Shown here piece by piece: positions 25,683 through 33,922 of a DNA stretch of 64,000 nt. The first letter of the stretch is position 1, and each line of letters starts with the position of its first letter. Under the pieces are notes generated by a model, which saw only the letters and a program-made list of their open reading frames with translations, did not search any database and had not been told where the DNA came from. This stretch comes from Halalkalicoccus jeotgali B3. Lineage in GTDB: Archaea; Halobacteriota; Halobacteria; Halobacteriales; Halalkalicoccaceae. The stretch spans positions 2,554,467 to 2,618,466 of the forward strand of contig NC_014297.1 in NCBI RefSeq assembly GCF_000196895.1, given 5' to 3'. The translations under genes were made by a program, and so were the position numbers.

Positions 25683-26573
25683 CAGGTCGAGCGCTTCGAG
25701 ATCCGTGACCATCGCCCGTTCGTTCTCCTCGTCCATCAGCCGCAGCGGGCTGCGAAGCGGGCCGGCCTCGAAGCCAACGTGGGGCAGCGCGCTCTTGACG
25801 CCGGCCATGTACGAACCGTACTTGATCGCGTCGCGAACCTCGTAGACGTCGCTCTGGAGGTCGCGGGCGCGTTCTTCCTCGCCGTTGTCGTAGGCCTCGA
25901 AGAGGTCGACGACGAGGTCGGGATAGATGTTCGCGACGGCGCTGACCATGCCCGAACAGCCGATCTCGAGGCCAGGGAACAGAAGCGAGTCGGATCCTGC
26001 AAGGAAGGTGAGTTCGGGGTGGGCGTCGATCGCCTGTGCGAGCCACGGCACGTCCTTGCTCGAGTCCTTCACGCCGGCGAGGTTCTCGATCTCCGCGAGC
26101 CCTTCCAACGTTTCGAGCGACAGTGCGTTGCCGGTCTTGCTCGGGATGTGGTAGACGTAGATCGGGAGGTCGACCGCCTCCGCAACGCGCCGGTAGTGGT
26201 TGATGGCGGCCTCGCCATCCAGTGGGTAGTAGTAGGGCGTAACGACCACGAGGCCGTCGGCGCCGGCCGACTCGGCGTGTTCGGCGTGTTCGACGGTTTC
26301 GTAGGTGCTGGGCGCGCCGACGCCGGCGATCACCGGTACTTCGTCTACCTCCTCGACGACGGCCTCGACGACGCCCTTTCGTTCTTCGTCCGTGAGCAAG
26401 GGGAACTCGCCGTTGGTTCCGAGCGGGAAGACGCCGTGGGCGCCGCCGTCGACGACGTAGCGCGCGTGGGCCGCAGTGCGTTCGTAGTCGACCGACTCGT
26501 CGTCGTCGAAGACGGTGATCGTCGGCGGGATCACGCCGGACAGCGCCAGTGGGTCGTCCGAACCGGTGTGCAT
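25677..26573 (-). CDS. kdgA: 2-keto-3-deoxy-gluconate-type aldolase (DHDPS family)
   Basis: Class I aldolase of the dihydrodipicolinate synthase/NAL family, 298 aa. The Schiff-base lysine is Lys169 (AGVKDSSKD) and the catalytic tyrosine Tyr141 (YVYHIPSK). The substrate loop is GTNGEF (residues 52-57). With a sugar-acid dehydratase and GntP permease close by on the same strand, cleavage of a 2-keto-3-deoxy sugar acid to pyruvate and glyceraldehyde (or glycolaldehyde) is more likely than lysine synthesis. The start follows the family (MHTGSDDPLALSGVIPP). Confidence 0.86.
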   Translation of the reverse strand: MHTGSDDPLALSGVIPPTITVFDDDESVDYERTAAHARYVVDGGAHGVFPLGTNGEFPLLTDEERKGVVEAVVEEVDEVPVIAGVGAPSTYETVEHAEHAESAGADGLVVVTPYYYPLDGEAAINHYRRVAEAVDLPIYVYHIPSKTGNALSLETLEGLAEIENLAGVKDSSKDVPWLAQAIDAHPELTFLAGSDSLLFPGLEIGCSGMVSAVANIYPDLVVDLFEAYDNGEEERARDLQSDVYEVRDAIKYGSYMAGVKSALPHVGFEAGPLRSPLRLMDEENERAMVTDLEALDLL

Positions 26574-26597
26574 ACCGAAGCGTCGCCGGCCAGTCCC

Positions 26598-28316
26598 TTA
26601 ATGGGTGACGGTCTCCTCGGCGACGGCCAGTCGACGCGAGTCGGGCGGTCGGACGATCTCCTCGGGCGAGAGGGCGCTCTGATCGGCGAGCGCCGAGAGC
26701 CACGTCTCGACGTCGTGTACCCGAAGCTTGAGACGCACCGAACAGGGATGGAGTTCGGGCGAGTCGGGCAACAACGAGCGATCGAGGTCGTACTCCTCGT
26801 AGACCGAGCGCCGGTCGGGCCACGGGTTGTCGAACGGCGACAGCGGGAGCGGGAGGTTGCGCCGGCAAAACCCCTCGATCTGGTTGAGGATCGAACTCGT
26901 CCGCGGGCGATCGGGCGGGCGGTAGCGAAGCACGTTCGGGTCGAGTTGCTGGATCGCGGCGAGGAAGGTCTCGGTGCTTCGGTACTCGGGCGGGGTCGTG
27001 AGGTGCCAGTCGATCAGTTCGCTGTCCGCACAGAGAAACGACTCGGTGAACTGATCGGCCAGATGGATCCGGAAGGACTTCGAGGGGAGGTTCTTGATCC
27101 CGAAGACGCTGGGGAGGTCGTAGGCGCGCTGTACGCGCCCGCGACAGCGATCCAGTTCGCGTTCGAGGCGCTCTTCGAGGACGGCGTCGGGGTCGTCGAC
27201 GTACTCCGCGAGCAGGGTCGGACTCTCGGGCATGAGCCCGAGTTTGCGGTCGGTGAGGAAGTCGATGGCGTCGGGTTCCTCGGCCAGCCCCGAGAGCTTG
27301 ACCGACTTGCCGAAGGCGCCGACGCGCTTTTTCTGGACGAAGAACTCCTTCAACAGCGAGTCGATCGCCCAGCCGTGGTACATCACGTCGACGTCGGCGA
27401 GCTGTTCGATGCCCCGTTGGTGGATGTGGATCGACTCGCCGATCCCGTTGGTGTAACGGACCGTGTCGATGTCGGTGACGAAATACGAGCCATCGACCCC
27501 CAGCGTCCGGTGGGTCGCGCCGTACTGGTCGGCGAGTTGCTTCGCGACCCGGATCTCCGCGGAGTCCTCGCCGCCGACGGTATAACAGCACTCGATGTCG
27601 GGGATCCCCGCAAGCAGCGTCCGGGAGTCGTAGCCCGCCCCCAAGAGCAGTCCCTTCCGTCCCTGCAGGTCCGCCCGCCGCGACAGAGCCCGTTCGAGAC
27701 GCGCGGCGAGTTCGCCCGCGTAGTCGAACTCCTGTGGACGGTAGACGAACCGGTCGAGTTGTTCGGTCGATGTCGGCCCGAGGACGCCGTCAAAGGGGAT
27801 TCGGGAGACCTCCTCGAAGAGGGTGCGGTCGTCGAGGACGACGCTGAGGTGGGTGAGTTCGAGCAGCGAGTCGGGGTCGAACGACAGCTCCGGGCGCGCC
27901 CGACAAACCCGCGAGGCGTCGGTGCCGAAGGCGCGCGACCCGCCGGCGTCGGTGTAGAAACACTCCCACGAGCGGATCGGGTCGGTGTAGACCGCCGCCT
28001 CGGACCCGTCGTCGATCGCGACGAGGTACGAGCCGTTGAGCGCCGAAAGCGCCGCCCGTCCCTCCTCGCGATAGCGTTCGAGCAGCCAGCGGGCCGGTCT
28101 AGCGACGCCGTCGGGCGTGTAGACCTCCCCCCAGATCACACAACAGCCCGTCGGGTCCTCGTGGGCCGAACTCCGGTGTGGATCGCCGAGGTCGGGATCC
28201 CGGATTCCGACGGTCAGGGACTCGGTCGAACAGATCCGATCGAACGACGCCTCTTCGCGGACGACGCCGAACGCGTCGGCCCCGCCGAACACCCCGAACA
28301 GTTCCTTGTTCATCAT
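26598..28316 (-). CDS. Asparagine-synthase-like protein lacking glutaminase cysteine
   Basis: Protein of 572 residues with asparagine synthase architecture: an N-terminal Ntn-like part and a C-terminal ATP-pyrophosphatase domain. Two features look non-standard. The start MMNKELFGVFGG has no cysteine at position 2, so the glutaminase nucleophile is missing. The expected SGGxDS ATP-loop reads LLLGAGYDSRTLLAG (AGYDS at residues 227-231), altering the first two positions. YTVGGEDSAEIRVAKQLADQYG follows as in synthases. It may use free ammonia or act on another substrate. The ATG before MNKELFG is chosen over an upstream one. Confidence 0.78.
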   Translation of the reverse strand: MMNKELFGVFGGADAFGVVREEASFDRICSTESLTVGIRDPDLGDPHRSSAHEDPTGCCVIWGEVYTPDGVARPARWLLERYREEGRAALSALNGSYLVAIDDGSEAAVYTDPIRSWECFYTDAGGSRAFGTDASRVCRARPELSFDPDSLLELTHLSVVLDDRTLFEEVSRIPFDGVLGPTSTEQLDRFVYRPQEFDYAGELAARLERALSRRADLQGRKGLLLGAGYDSRTLLAGIPDIECCYTVGGEDSAEIRVAKQLADQYGATHRTLGVDGSYFVTDIDTVRYTNGIGESIHIHQRGIEQLADVDVMYHGWAIDSLLKEFFVQKKRVGAFGKSVKLSGLAEEPDAIDFLTDRKLGLMPESPTLLAEYVDDPDAVLEERLERELDRCRGRVQRAYDLPSVFGIKNLPSKSFRIHLADQFTESFLCADSELIDWHLTTPPEYRSTETFLAAIQQLDPNVLRYRPPDRPRTSSILNQIEGFCRRNLPLPLSPFDNPWPDRRSVYEEYDLDRSLLPDSPELHPCSVRLKLRVHDVETWLSALADQSALSPEEIVRPPDSRRLAVAEETVTH

Positions 28317-28493
28317 TGCGGATCCCCCGGTCACCCGCCGCGCCGTAGGCTTTCGTGGAGCGTGTTTCCCGAAGACAGTTAAGTATTCTAGAAACACGAT
28401 CCGTCCGACCGACCCGGGCTCGCCCTAGGCGTCCGTGCCTCGCGACGGCGATGTCCCCGGTCGGTCGATGCGGGCTCGGTTACGTATCGACAC

Positions 28494-28502
28494 CTATAAA
28501 TT
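28494..28502 (+). promoter_or_regulatory. TATA box upstream of the rhodanese-MBL gene
   Basis: CTATAAATT in an otherwise GC-rich region, about 85 bases before the ATG of the rhodanese-MBL gene. A start site about 25 bases downstream would leave a leader of roughly 60 bases. Confidence 0.5.
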
Positions 28503-28583
28503 CCCATACAATATCAAACTACCGATGTCTTCGGAACGGGACCGACCAGCAACGCTATCCGGCACATCGACGTATGTTCCTCT

Positions 28584-29726
28584 ATGGCACGCGAGATCAG
28601 CGCCGAGCGCGTCGAGCGAATGCAGCGTGCGGGCGAGGCGTTCACGCTCGTCGACACCCGGCCCGAGGGGAGCTTCGAGGCGTGGCACATGCCGGGGGTG
28701 GTCAATTTCACCTTCGGAAAGGACGAATCGCTCGCAGGGGAGCGAGCGGCGACGTTCGAGCGGCAGGTAGACGGGGATCACCCCATCGTCACGGTCTGTG
28801 CGAAGGGGATCTCCTCGCAACACTTCGCGGACGAACTCGCCTCGGCGGGCTACGACGACGTCGCGGTGATCGAGGGCGGGATGGAGGCCTGGAGCGCCGT
28901 CTACGACGTCGTCCCGATCACCCTCGACGGGGTGGAGATCCTCCAGATCCAACGGCGCGCGAAGGGCTGTCTCGGTTACGTGGTCTGTGATCCGGAGTCG
29001 GGGGAGGCGGCGGTCATCGACGCCACCCGCCACACCGACGAGTTCCGCGAGGCCGCCCGCGAGCGCGATTACGAGATCACCGCCGTCCTCGACACCCACG
29101 TCCACGCCGACCACGTCTCGGGTGGGCGCGGGCTCGCTTCCGAACTGGGCGTTCCGTACTACCTCGGTGAGCGCGCACGCGATCGCGGGCTGGCCTACGA
29201 GTATACGCCCCTCGGGCGGAACGACGTCCTGGAGATCGGCGAAGTAGAGCTCAAGGCGCTCTTCGCACCCGGCCACACCGGCGAGATGGTGAACTATCTC
29301 ATCGGACGCGAAGCGCTTCTGAGCTCGGACACCTTGTTCGTCGACGGGACGGGGAGAACGGAGTTGGAGTTCAGCGAGGACGCCGGCGAGCGGGGCGCGC
29401 GCATGCAGTACGAGTCGATCCACCGAACGCTGCTGGCCGAGCCCGACTCCATCACCCTGCTTCCGGGCCACGTCACCGTCACCAGCGAGGGCGAGTTCGA
29501 GGGCGGGACGCCGGGCGAGGCGATCCGCACGACCGTCGGCGAACTCCGCACCGGCCTCGACGTGCTGGCGCTCGACGAGGCGGCGTTCGTCGAACGCAGT
29601 CTGGAGACTCTCCCCGAGAAACCGCCGAACTACGAGCGGGTGATCGACATCAACCGAGGTGTGGAGATGGTCGACGATGAGGAGGTCGTGGAGCTCGAAC
29701 TCGGGCCGAACAACTGCAGCGCGTAG
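28584..29726 (+). CDS. Rhodanese-MBL fold fusion (persulfide dioxygenase-like)
   Basis: Fusion of a rhodanese domain (residues 1-115) and a metallo-beta-lactamase domain (about 118-300), 380 aa. The rhodanese site is VCAKGISS with Cys72. The MBL part has the metal motif THVHADH (His172, His174, Asp176, His177), then His231 (PGHTGEM), Asp249 (SSDTLFVDG) and His296 (LLPGHVTV). This order, rhodanese first, differs from the common MBL-first fusions. The role is likely persulfide or thiosulfate handling (ETHE1-like). The C-terminal 80 residues are an acidic extension. Confidence 0.88.
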   Translation: MAREISAERVERMQRAGEAFTLVDTRPEGSFEAWHMPGVVNFTFGKDESLAGERAATFERQVDGDHPIVTVCAKGISSQHFADELASAGYDDVAVIEGGMEAWSAVYDVVPITLDGVEILQIQRRAKGCLGYVVCDPESGEAAVIDATRHTDEFREAARERDYEITAVLDTHVHADHVSGGRGLASELGVPYYLGERARDRGLAYEYTPLGRNDVLEIGEVELKALFAPGHTGEMVNYLIGREALLSSDTLFVDGTGRTELEFSEDAGERGARMQYESIHRTLLAEPDSITLLPGHVTVTSEGEFEGGTPGEAIRTTVGELRTGLDVLALDEAAFVERSLETLPEKPPNYERVIDINRGVEMVDDEEVVELELGPNNCSA

Positions 29727-29771
29727 TCCGAAAACGACGGGTAAATGCCCGCTCGGCCCTAGCCAAAAGCC

Positions 29772-30602
29772 ATGACCGAGCCCGTGGTCGGACAGCTTCG
29801 GGATCAGGAAACCCTTGTAGCGCGCGTCGAAAGCGGGGCGGCACCCGACTGGGTCGAGGACCACTGGCGGACCTTTCGCGGCGGGCTGTTGGGTGAACGA
29901 AACGGCAGCCCGTTCCCCTGCTTTTTCGGTGCCGAATCCGTCCGCGAGGGCGATCCCCTCTACACGGCGATCCCCTCGCTGACCGACAAGGACGCGCTGT
30001 TGGGACTGGGTGAGACGCTCATCGAATACCTCGACGTCTACGAGGACCACAACGACCGGGCGTCACTGGTCACGTTCTTCGAGCCGCCCGAGCGCTCGCT
30101 GTCCGAACGCGAGTACCACGAGGCGCTCTGGCATATCCTCCAGTTCCTACACGTCCACGATCCCGCGCCCTGGCCCGACGACATCCCGACCGATCCCGAC
30201 GACCCCCACTGGGAGTTCTGCTTCGGCGGCGAGCCGATGTTCCCGACCTGTCGGGCGCCGTTCTACGAGGATCGAAAGAGCCGCTACTGCCCCATCGGGC
30301 TCGAGATCACCTTCCAGCCGCGCGCGCTGTTCGAGGACCTGAACGTCACCGGCGACACCGCAGCCGGCAAACACGCCCGCGAGGTCATTCAAGAGCGCCT
30401 CGTCGAGTACGACGGCGTCTGTCCCCACGCCGACCTGGGCGACTGGGGCGTTGCGGGCGACCGCGAGTGGACGCAGTACCTGTTCTCCGAGGACCCCGAG
30501 CAGGCACCCGATACGTGCCCGATCACCATCTCACGGGAGCACCCGAAGGCCGCACCGCCGCGACCGACATCCGTACCGAAACCGGAGGCCGCGGATGACT
30601 GA
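29772..30602 (+). CDS. YqcI/YcgG family protein
   Basis: Protein of 276 residues of the YqcI/YcgG family. Landmarks: [32 protein letters not shown], a central [24 protein letters not shown], and [27 protein letters not shown] with several His/Cys that could bind a cofactor or metal. I recall members of the family being heme-dependent enzymes in natural-product pathways, but this protein's cofactor is unknown. Its stop overlaps the next gene (an isochorismatase-like hydrolase) by eight bases, so the two are co-translated. Start ATG as given. Confidence 0.82.
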   Translation: MTEPVVGQLRDQETLVARVESGAAPDWVEDHWRTFRGGLLGERNGSPFPCFFGAESVREGDPLYTAIPSLTDKDALLGLGETLIEYLDVYEDHNDRASLVTFFEPPERSLSEREYHEALWHILQFLHVHDPAPWPDDIPTDPDDPHWEFCFGGEPMFPTCRAPFYEDRKSRYCPIGLEITFQPRALFEDLNVTGDTAAGKHAREVIQERLVEYDGVCPHADLGDWGVAGDREWTQYLFSEDPEQAPDTCPITISREHPKAAPPRPTSVPKPEAADD

Positions 30603-31158
30603 CGACGCGCCCGTCCTGCTGCTCGTCGACCTCCAAACGGGGCTGGACGATCCGAAATACGGCGAGCGCAGCACGCCAGACGCCGAGTCGAACGCCGCCC
30701 GCCTGCTCGAGGTCTGGCGTGAACACGACTACCCACGCGTCCACATCCGCCACGACTCCACCGAGCCGGACTCCCCGCTTCGGGGCGACGGGCCGGGGTT
30801 CGCGTGGAAGCCCGAGACCGAGCCACGGGAGGACGAACCGGTGTTCACCAAACGGGTCAACTCGGGGTTCATCGGCACGGGGCTGGAACCGTGGCTCCGT
30901 AAGCAGGACTACGACTCGCTCGTCGTCGTCGGTCTCACTACCGACCACTGCGTCTCCACTACCACGAGAATGGCCGAGAACCTCGGGTTCGACGCCACCG
31001 TCGTCGCCGACGCCACGGCGACGTTCGAACGTGACGGTCCCGGCGGCGAGCGCTTCTCCGCCGACGAGATGCACCGGACCGCGCTTGCACACCTCGCCGG
31101 CGAGTTCGCGACCATCACCACTACCGACGAGGCTCTCGCCGATCTCGACCGCTGCTGA
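30595..31158 (+). CDS. Isochorismatase-like cysteine hydrolase
   Basis: Cysteine hydrolase, 187 aa, with the catalytic triad Asp12 (LLLVDLQTG), Lys86 (FTKRVNSGF) and Cys119 (TTDHCVSTT) intact. This family hydrolyses isochorismate, nicotinamide, carbamate-type bonds or similar; the substrate is not readable. It starts inside the end of the YcgG gene (overlap ATGACTGA), so the pair probably works in one pathway. It is followed by a 300-base non-coding gap. Confidence 0.9.
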   Translation: MTDDAPVLLLVDLQTGLDDPKYGERSTPDAESNAARLLEVWREHDYPRVHIRHDSTEPDSPLRGDGPGFAWKPETEPREDEPVFTKRVNSGFIGTGLEPWLRKQDYDSLVVVGLTTDHCVSTTTRMAENLGFDATVVADATATFERDGPGGERFSADEMHRTALAHLAGEFATITTTDEALADLDRC

Positions 31159-31461
31159 CCGATGTTGACTTTCATATTCTCTAGTACTCACTAAGAAAGT
31201 GTTCGACAACTAATGCAGAGAATTATAGTGTATTAGAAGGATGTCATGCCGATTTGCTGTTCATACAACACCCCCATCAATTGCTACGGGGACGATATGA
31301 TACGGCATGACGGATGGAGAAACGAACGATGCCTAATCTACGACCCGTTGTCCCGAACTCGACCAACCGGCGTGTGTGATCGATTCGAACCCGCGACCGC
31401 CACGGGTGATGCCCGTCGGCGGTCCTTTTACCTCCCGTGTGTCTAGCGCTTCTAGCCGGCA
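31159..31461 (+). other. Non-coding gap with AT-rich part, inverted repeat and strong hairpin
   Basis: This 303-base convergent gap has no credible gene; the only in-frame stretch (31246-31446) lacks haloarchaeal codon or composition style. The first 170 bases are AT-rich compared with the surroundings. A 9-bp perfect inverted repeat (GTCATGCCG at 31243-31251, CGGCATGAC at 31303-31311) is separated by 51 bases. Towards the right there is a strong hairpin (31395-31424), and next to it on the minus strand a GCGGGTTCGAATC stretch that resembles a tRNA T-loop but is not paired. Confidence 0.55.
31395..31424. other. GC-rich stem-loop
   Basis: GACCGCC (31395-31401) pairs with GGCGGTC (31418-31424), inside which ACGGG (31402-31406) pairs with CCCGT (31412-31416) around a five-base loop, with one unpaired C. 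Twelve pairs are possible in a 30-base element. On the plus strand it is followed by CTTTTA, so it might help terminate transcription from the left; this is a position-based guess. Confidence 0.6.
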
Positions 31462-32706
31462 CTACTCGAGTTCTACGAGCCGGTTGAGCGCGTAGACCGT
31501 CCGCAGCATATCCGCCGCGCGACCCCGATCGAAGACGAGTTCGTCGGTTTCCCGAACGAACGTGAGGACGTCCGCCGAGGCGTGTTCGGGTGCAGCACCG
31601 AGTCCCGAGTCGTTCTCGGCGACCCACTCCATCACTCGCAGGTCGCTTTTCGAATCGCCCATCACGAGCGCGAACGGGTCGTCGACCCCCAGCACGGAGA
31701 GAGCGACCTCGACGCCGACGATCTTGTTGAGTTCCAAGGAGCCGACTTCGGCGGCATCGCCCTCGTAGTAGGCGACGTCGATGCGTTCGAACAACGCTTC
31801 GATCTCGTCGGGGGGCTCTCCGGGATCGGGGACCGACTCGGTATCTCCCAGAACCCCGCGGATCTCGGGGTCGCTGTCGGCGTAGAACGCCCGTGCGAGT
31901 TCGCTGACTCGTTCGGGGTCAGTGTCGGTCTCCGCGACCTCGGCGACGGCCTCGCCCAGCAGGTCGAGTTCGTAGACGAGCGCCTCGTCGATGATCTCGA
32001 CTGCGTTCTCGGAGCCGATCTCGAAGTTGGGCTTCATCGTGACGTTGAACTCGTTGCCTTGGAGGTGACAGCCCCGCCGGAGTGTCTCGGGGGCCTCCCG
32101 GAGCACGCGCGAGCGCACGTAGTCGAACACCGAGACGATCTCCTCGTCGAGGTCCTCGTACAGCAGGTGCTTGGTATCGGCACCGTGACCCGGCGTGAAC
32201 ACCCCCGTCCCGGCCTCGTAGACGATCGAGAGCTCCCCCGAGTGGACGAACTCGCTGCCGAGCCCCTGGATCATGAACCCCTTGACGTTCTCCAAGGTCT
32301 GGCCCGTACAGATCACGATCGGAACGCCCGCCTCGTGGAATTCCGTCAGCAACGAGAGGGTCTCCCGGGGGATCTCGTTGTCCGTGTTACCCGCCGATCG
32401 TAGCGTCTCGTCGACGTCGAGCACGAAGACGTTCGCCGCCCGGCCGTACTTCGAGTACAGGTCGAGGGCAGTAAAGGCCTGCTGGCGGGTCGCGTGGGCC
32501 GCGATCTCGGCGTAGTCCTCACCCGCGTGAAAGTCGGTTTCGATGGCTGCCTTACGCCGGTCGAGCTCCTCGCTCGCGCGCTCCCAGTGTTCGAGCGCGA
32601 CCCGCGAGTCGACCGGCGGAAACAGATCGACGAGGTCCTGATAGGCCTTCAGCGTGTCGGCGGGGAACTCCTCGTAGAGGCGATACAGCTGGTCGTAGCG
32701 TTCCAT
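31462..32706 (-). CDS. HAD-superfamily hydrolase
   Basis: Protein of 414 residues. An N-terminal helical extension (MERYDQLYRLYEEFPADTLKAYQDLVDLFPPVDSRV, up to about residue 95) precedes a HAD phosphatase domain. Motif I is FVLDVDETLRS with the DxD nucleophile pair; motif II probably lies in PIVICTGQTLENV; motif IV is VMGDSKSDLRVMEW, matching the GDSxxD pattern of Cof-type members. A large cap is inserted between them. It is likely a sugar-phosphate or similar phosphatase. It is divergent from glucose dehydrogenase. Its start is taken as the ATG before ERYDQL. Confidence 0.83.
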   Translation of the reverse strand: MERYDQLYRLYEEFPADTLKAYQDLVDLFPPVDSRVALEHWERASEELDRRKAAIETDFHAGEDYAEIAAHATRQQAFTALDLYSKYGRAANVFVLDVDETLRSAGNTDNEIPRETLSLLTEFHEAGVPIVICTGQTLENVKGFMIQGLGSEFVHSGELSIVYEAGTGVFTPGHGADTKHLLYEDLDEEIVSVFDYVRSRVLREAPETLRRGCHLQGNEFNVTMKPNFEIGSENAVEIIDEALVYELDLLGEAVAEVAETDTDPERVSELARAFYADSDPEIRGVLGDTESVPDPGEPPDEIEALFERIDVAYYEGDAAEVGSLELNKIVGVEVALSVLGVDDPFALVMGDSKSDLRVMEWVAENDSGLGAAPEHASADVLTFVRETDELVFDRGRAADMLRTVYALNRLVELE

Positions 32707-32808
32707 ACCCCTGCTGGTCAGCCGAGTGCCAAAAGCGTAGGTGGGTATCGTCGGCACGCGTCCCGGGCAGGACTGCTCACCCACCGTATAGATATTTACT
32801 CGAAAGAG

Positions 32809-32816
32809 AATAAATG
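32809..32816 (+). promoter_or_regulatory. TATA-like box upstream of glucose dehydrogenase
   Basis: AATAAATG in an AT-rich patch (32785-32820) between the divergent HAD and gdh genes, about 30 bases before the gdh ATG, which would leave a leader under ten bases. The opposite strand carries another candidate (AAATATCTATAC, around 32786-32797) for the HAD gene, so the two promoters lie close together. Confidence 0.5.
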
Positions 32817-32845
32817 TTTTGTCCCCTCGAATCCTACCGATTTAC

Positions 32846-33922
32846 ATGGACGCACTGGTCGTTCGCGAGGGCGAACACGAACCGAGCGTGATCGACGTGC
32901 CCGAGCCCGTACCCGAGGCGGGCGAGGTGCTGGTTCGGACCCTCCGGGTGGGGGTCGACGGCACGGACAGGGAGGTCTTGGAGGGGGGCCACGGTGAGTT
33001 CCCCGCAGGCGAGGAGTATCTGGTACTCGGTCACGAGGCCGTCGGCGTCGTCGAGGATTCGAACGGCACCGACTACGAGGAGGGCGACGTCGTGGTGCCG
33101 ACGGTCAGGCGGCCGCCGAACGGCGAGAACAGGTATTTCGATCGGGGCGAACCCGACATGGCCCCCGAGGGACAGTACCACGAGCGCGGCATCGTCGGCG
33201 CACACGGGTTCATGGCCGAGTACTTCACGAGCCCCGCCGAGTACCTCGTCGAGATCCCCGCCGAGCAAGCGCCGCTTGGCTTTCTGATCGAGCCCATCAG
33301 CATCACCGAGAAGGCCCTCGAACACGCCATCGCCTCGCGTTCGGCCTTCGAGTGGCACCCCGAGAGCGCCGCCGTCCTGGGTAACGGGAGTCTCGGACTA
33401 CTGACGCTCGCGATGTTCGTCCACACCCATCCCTTCGAGCGCACCTACTGTGTGGGACGGCGCGATCGCCCGGACCCGACCATCGAGATCATCGAGAATC
33501 TGGGGGCGACCTACGTCGATTCACGGGAGACGCCCGTCGACGAACTCCCCGCCGAGTACGAGGGGATGGACCTGGTCTACGAGGCGACGGGTTACGCGAA
33601 ACACGCCTTCCAGACGATCGAGGCGCTCGCGCCCAACGGCGTTGGCGCTCTCTTGGGAGTGCCCGGTCCCTGGGAGTTCGAGATCGATGGGGGGACGCTT
33701 CACGAGGAGCTCGTCCTGCACAACAAGGCACTGGTGGGCAGCGTCAACTCGCACGTGAGTCACTTCGAGGCCGCAAGCGATACCCTTGGGTCGCTTCCCG
33801 AGGACTTTCTCGACTCACTCGTGACCGGGATCCACGGACTCGACGACTGGGAGCGGGCCTTCGCGGATGACGATACGACTATAAAAACGGCCGTCGAATT
33901 CGCCGCGTATGAAGAACGTTGA
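32846..33922 (+). CDS. gdh: Glucose 1-dehydrogenase
   Basis: Zinc-dependent medium-chain dehydrogenase of 358 residues that oxidises glucose to gluconolactone, the first step of the haloarchaeal semi-phosphorylative Entner-Doudoroff pathway. The catalytic-zinc pattern of haloarchaeal glucose dehydrogenases is visible: Asp38 (GVDGT), His63 with Glu64 (LGHEA) and Glu149 (FLIEPISI). The Cys-rich structural-zinc loop of classical alcohol dehydrogenases is absent. The NAD(P) motif VLGNGSLGLLTL lies at about residue 172. The start is the ATG before DALVVREGE. Its last 14 bases overlap gfcR. Confidence 0.93.
   Translation: MDALVVREGEHEPSVIDVPEPVPEAGEVLVRTLRVGVDGTDREVLEGGHGEFPAGEEYLVLGHEAVGVVEDSNGTDYEEGDVVVPTVRRPPNGENRYFDRGEPDMAPEGQYHERGIVGAHGFMAEYFTSPAEYLVEIPAEQAPLGFLIEPISITEKALEHAIASRSAFEWHPESAAVLGNGSLGLLTLAMFVHTHPFERTYCVGRRDRPDPTIEIIENLGATYVDSRETPVDELPAEYEGMDLVYEATGYAKHAFQTIEALAPNGVGALLGVPGPWEFEIDGGTLHEELVLHNKALVGSVNSHVSHFEAASDTLGSLPEDFLDSLVTGIHGLDDWERAFADDDTTIKTAVEFAAYEER
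33879..33886 (+). promoter_or_regulatory. TATA box for gfcR inside the 3' end of gdh
   Basis: CTATAAAA at 33879-33886 is the strongest TATA-like site in this part of the window. Its centre is 26 bases before the gfcR ATG, the spacing expected for a leaderless archaeal transcript. It lies inside the coding end of gdh, so gfcR may be expressed both from the gdh promoter and on its own. Confidence 0.7.

Noticed and set aside
28398..28583. Possible extra small gene in the gap before the rhodanese-MBL gene
   Set aside because: Frames here are the shadow of that gene's start region and have no coding character; the gap is better explained by a promoter with a TATA box.
31382..31394. tRNA-like T-loop (GCGGGTTCGAATC on the minus strand) next to a hairpin
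   Set aside because: The required 3' half of the T-stem is absent (CGATCACAC follows), and no acceptor, D-arm or anticodon arm is found, so it is not a tRNA gene.
31246..31446. 66-codon frame in the 31.2-31.4 kb gap
   Set aside because: Its product is not acidic, has atypical composition and no motif, and part of it overlaps the strong hairpin; it is probably random.
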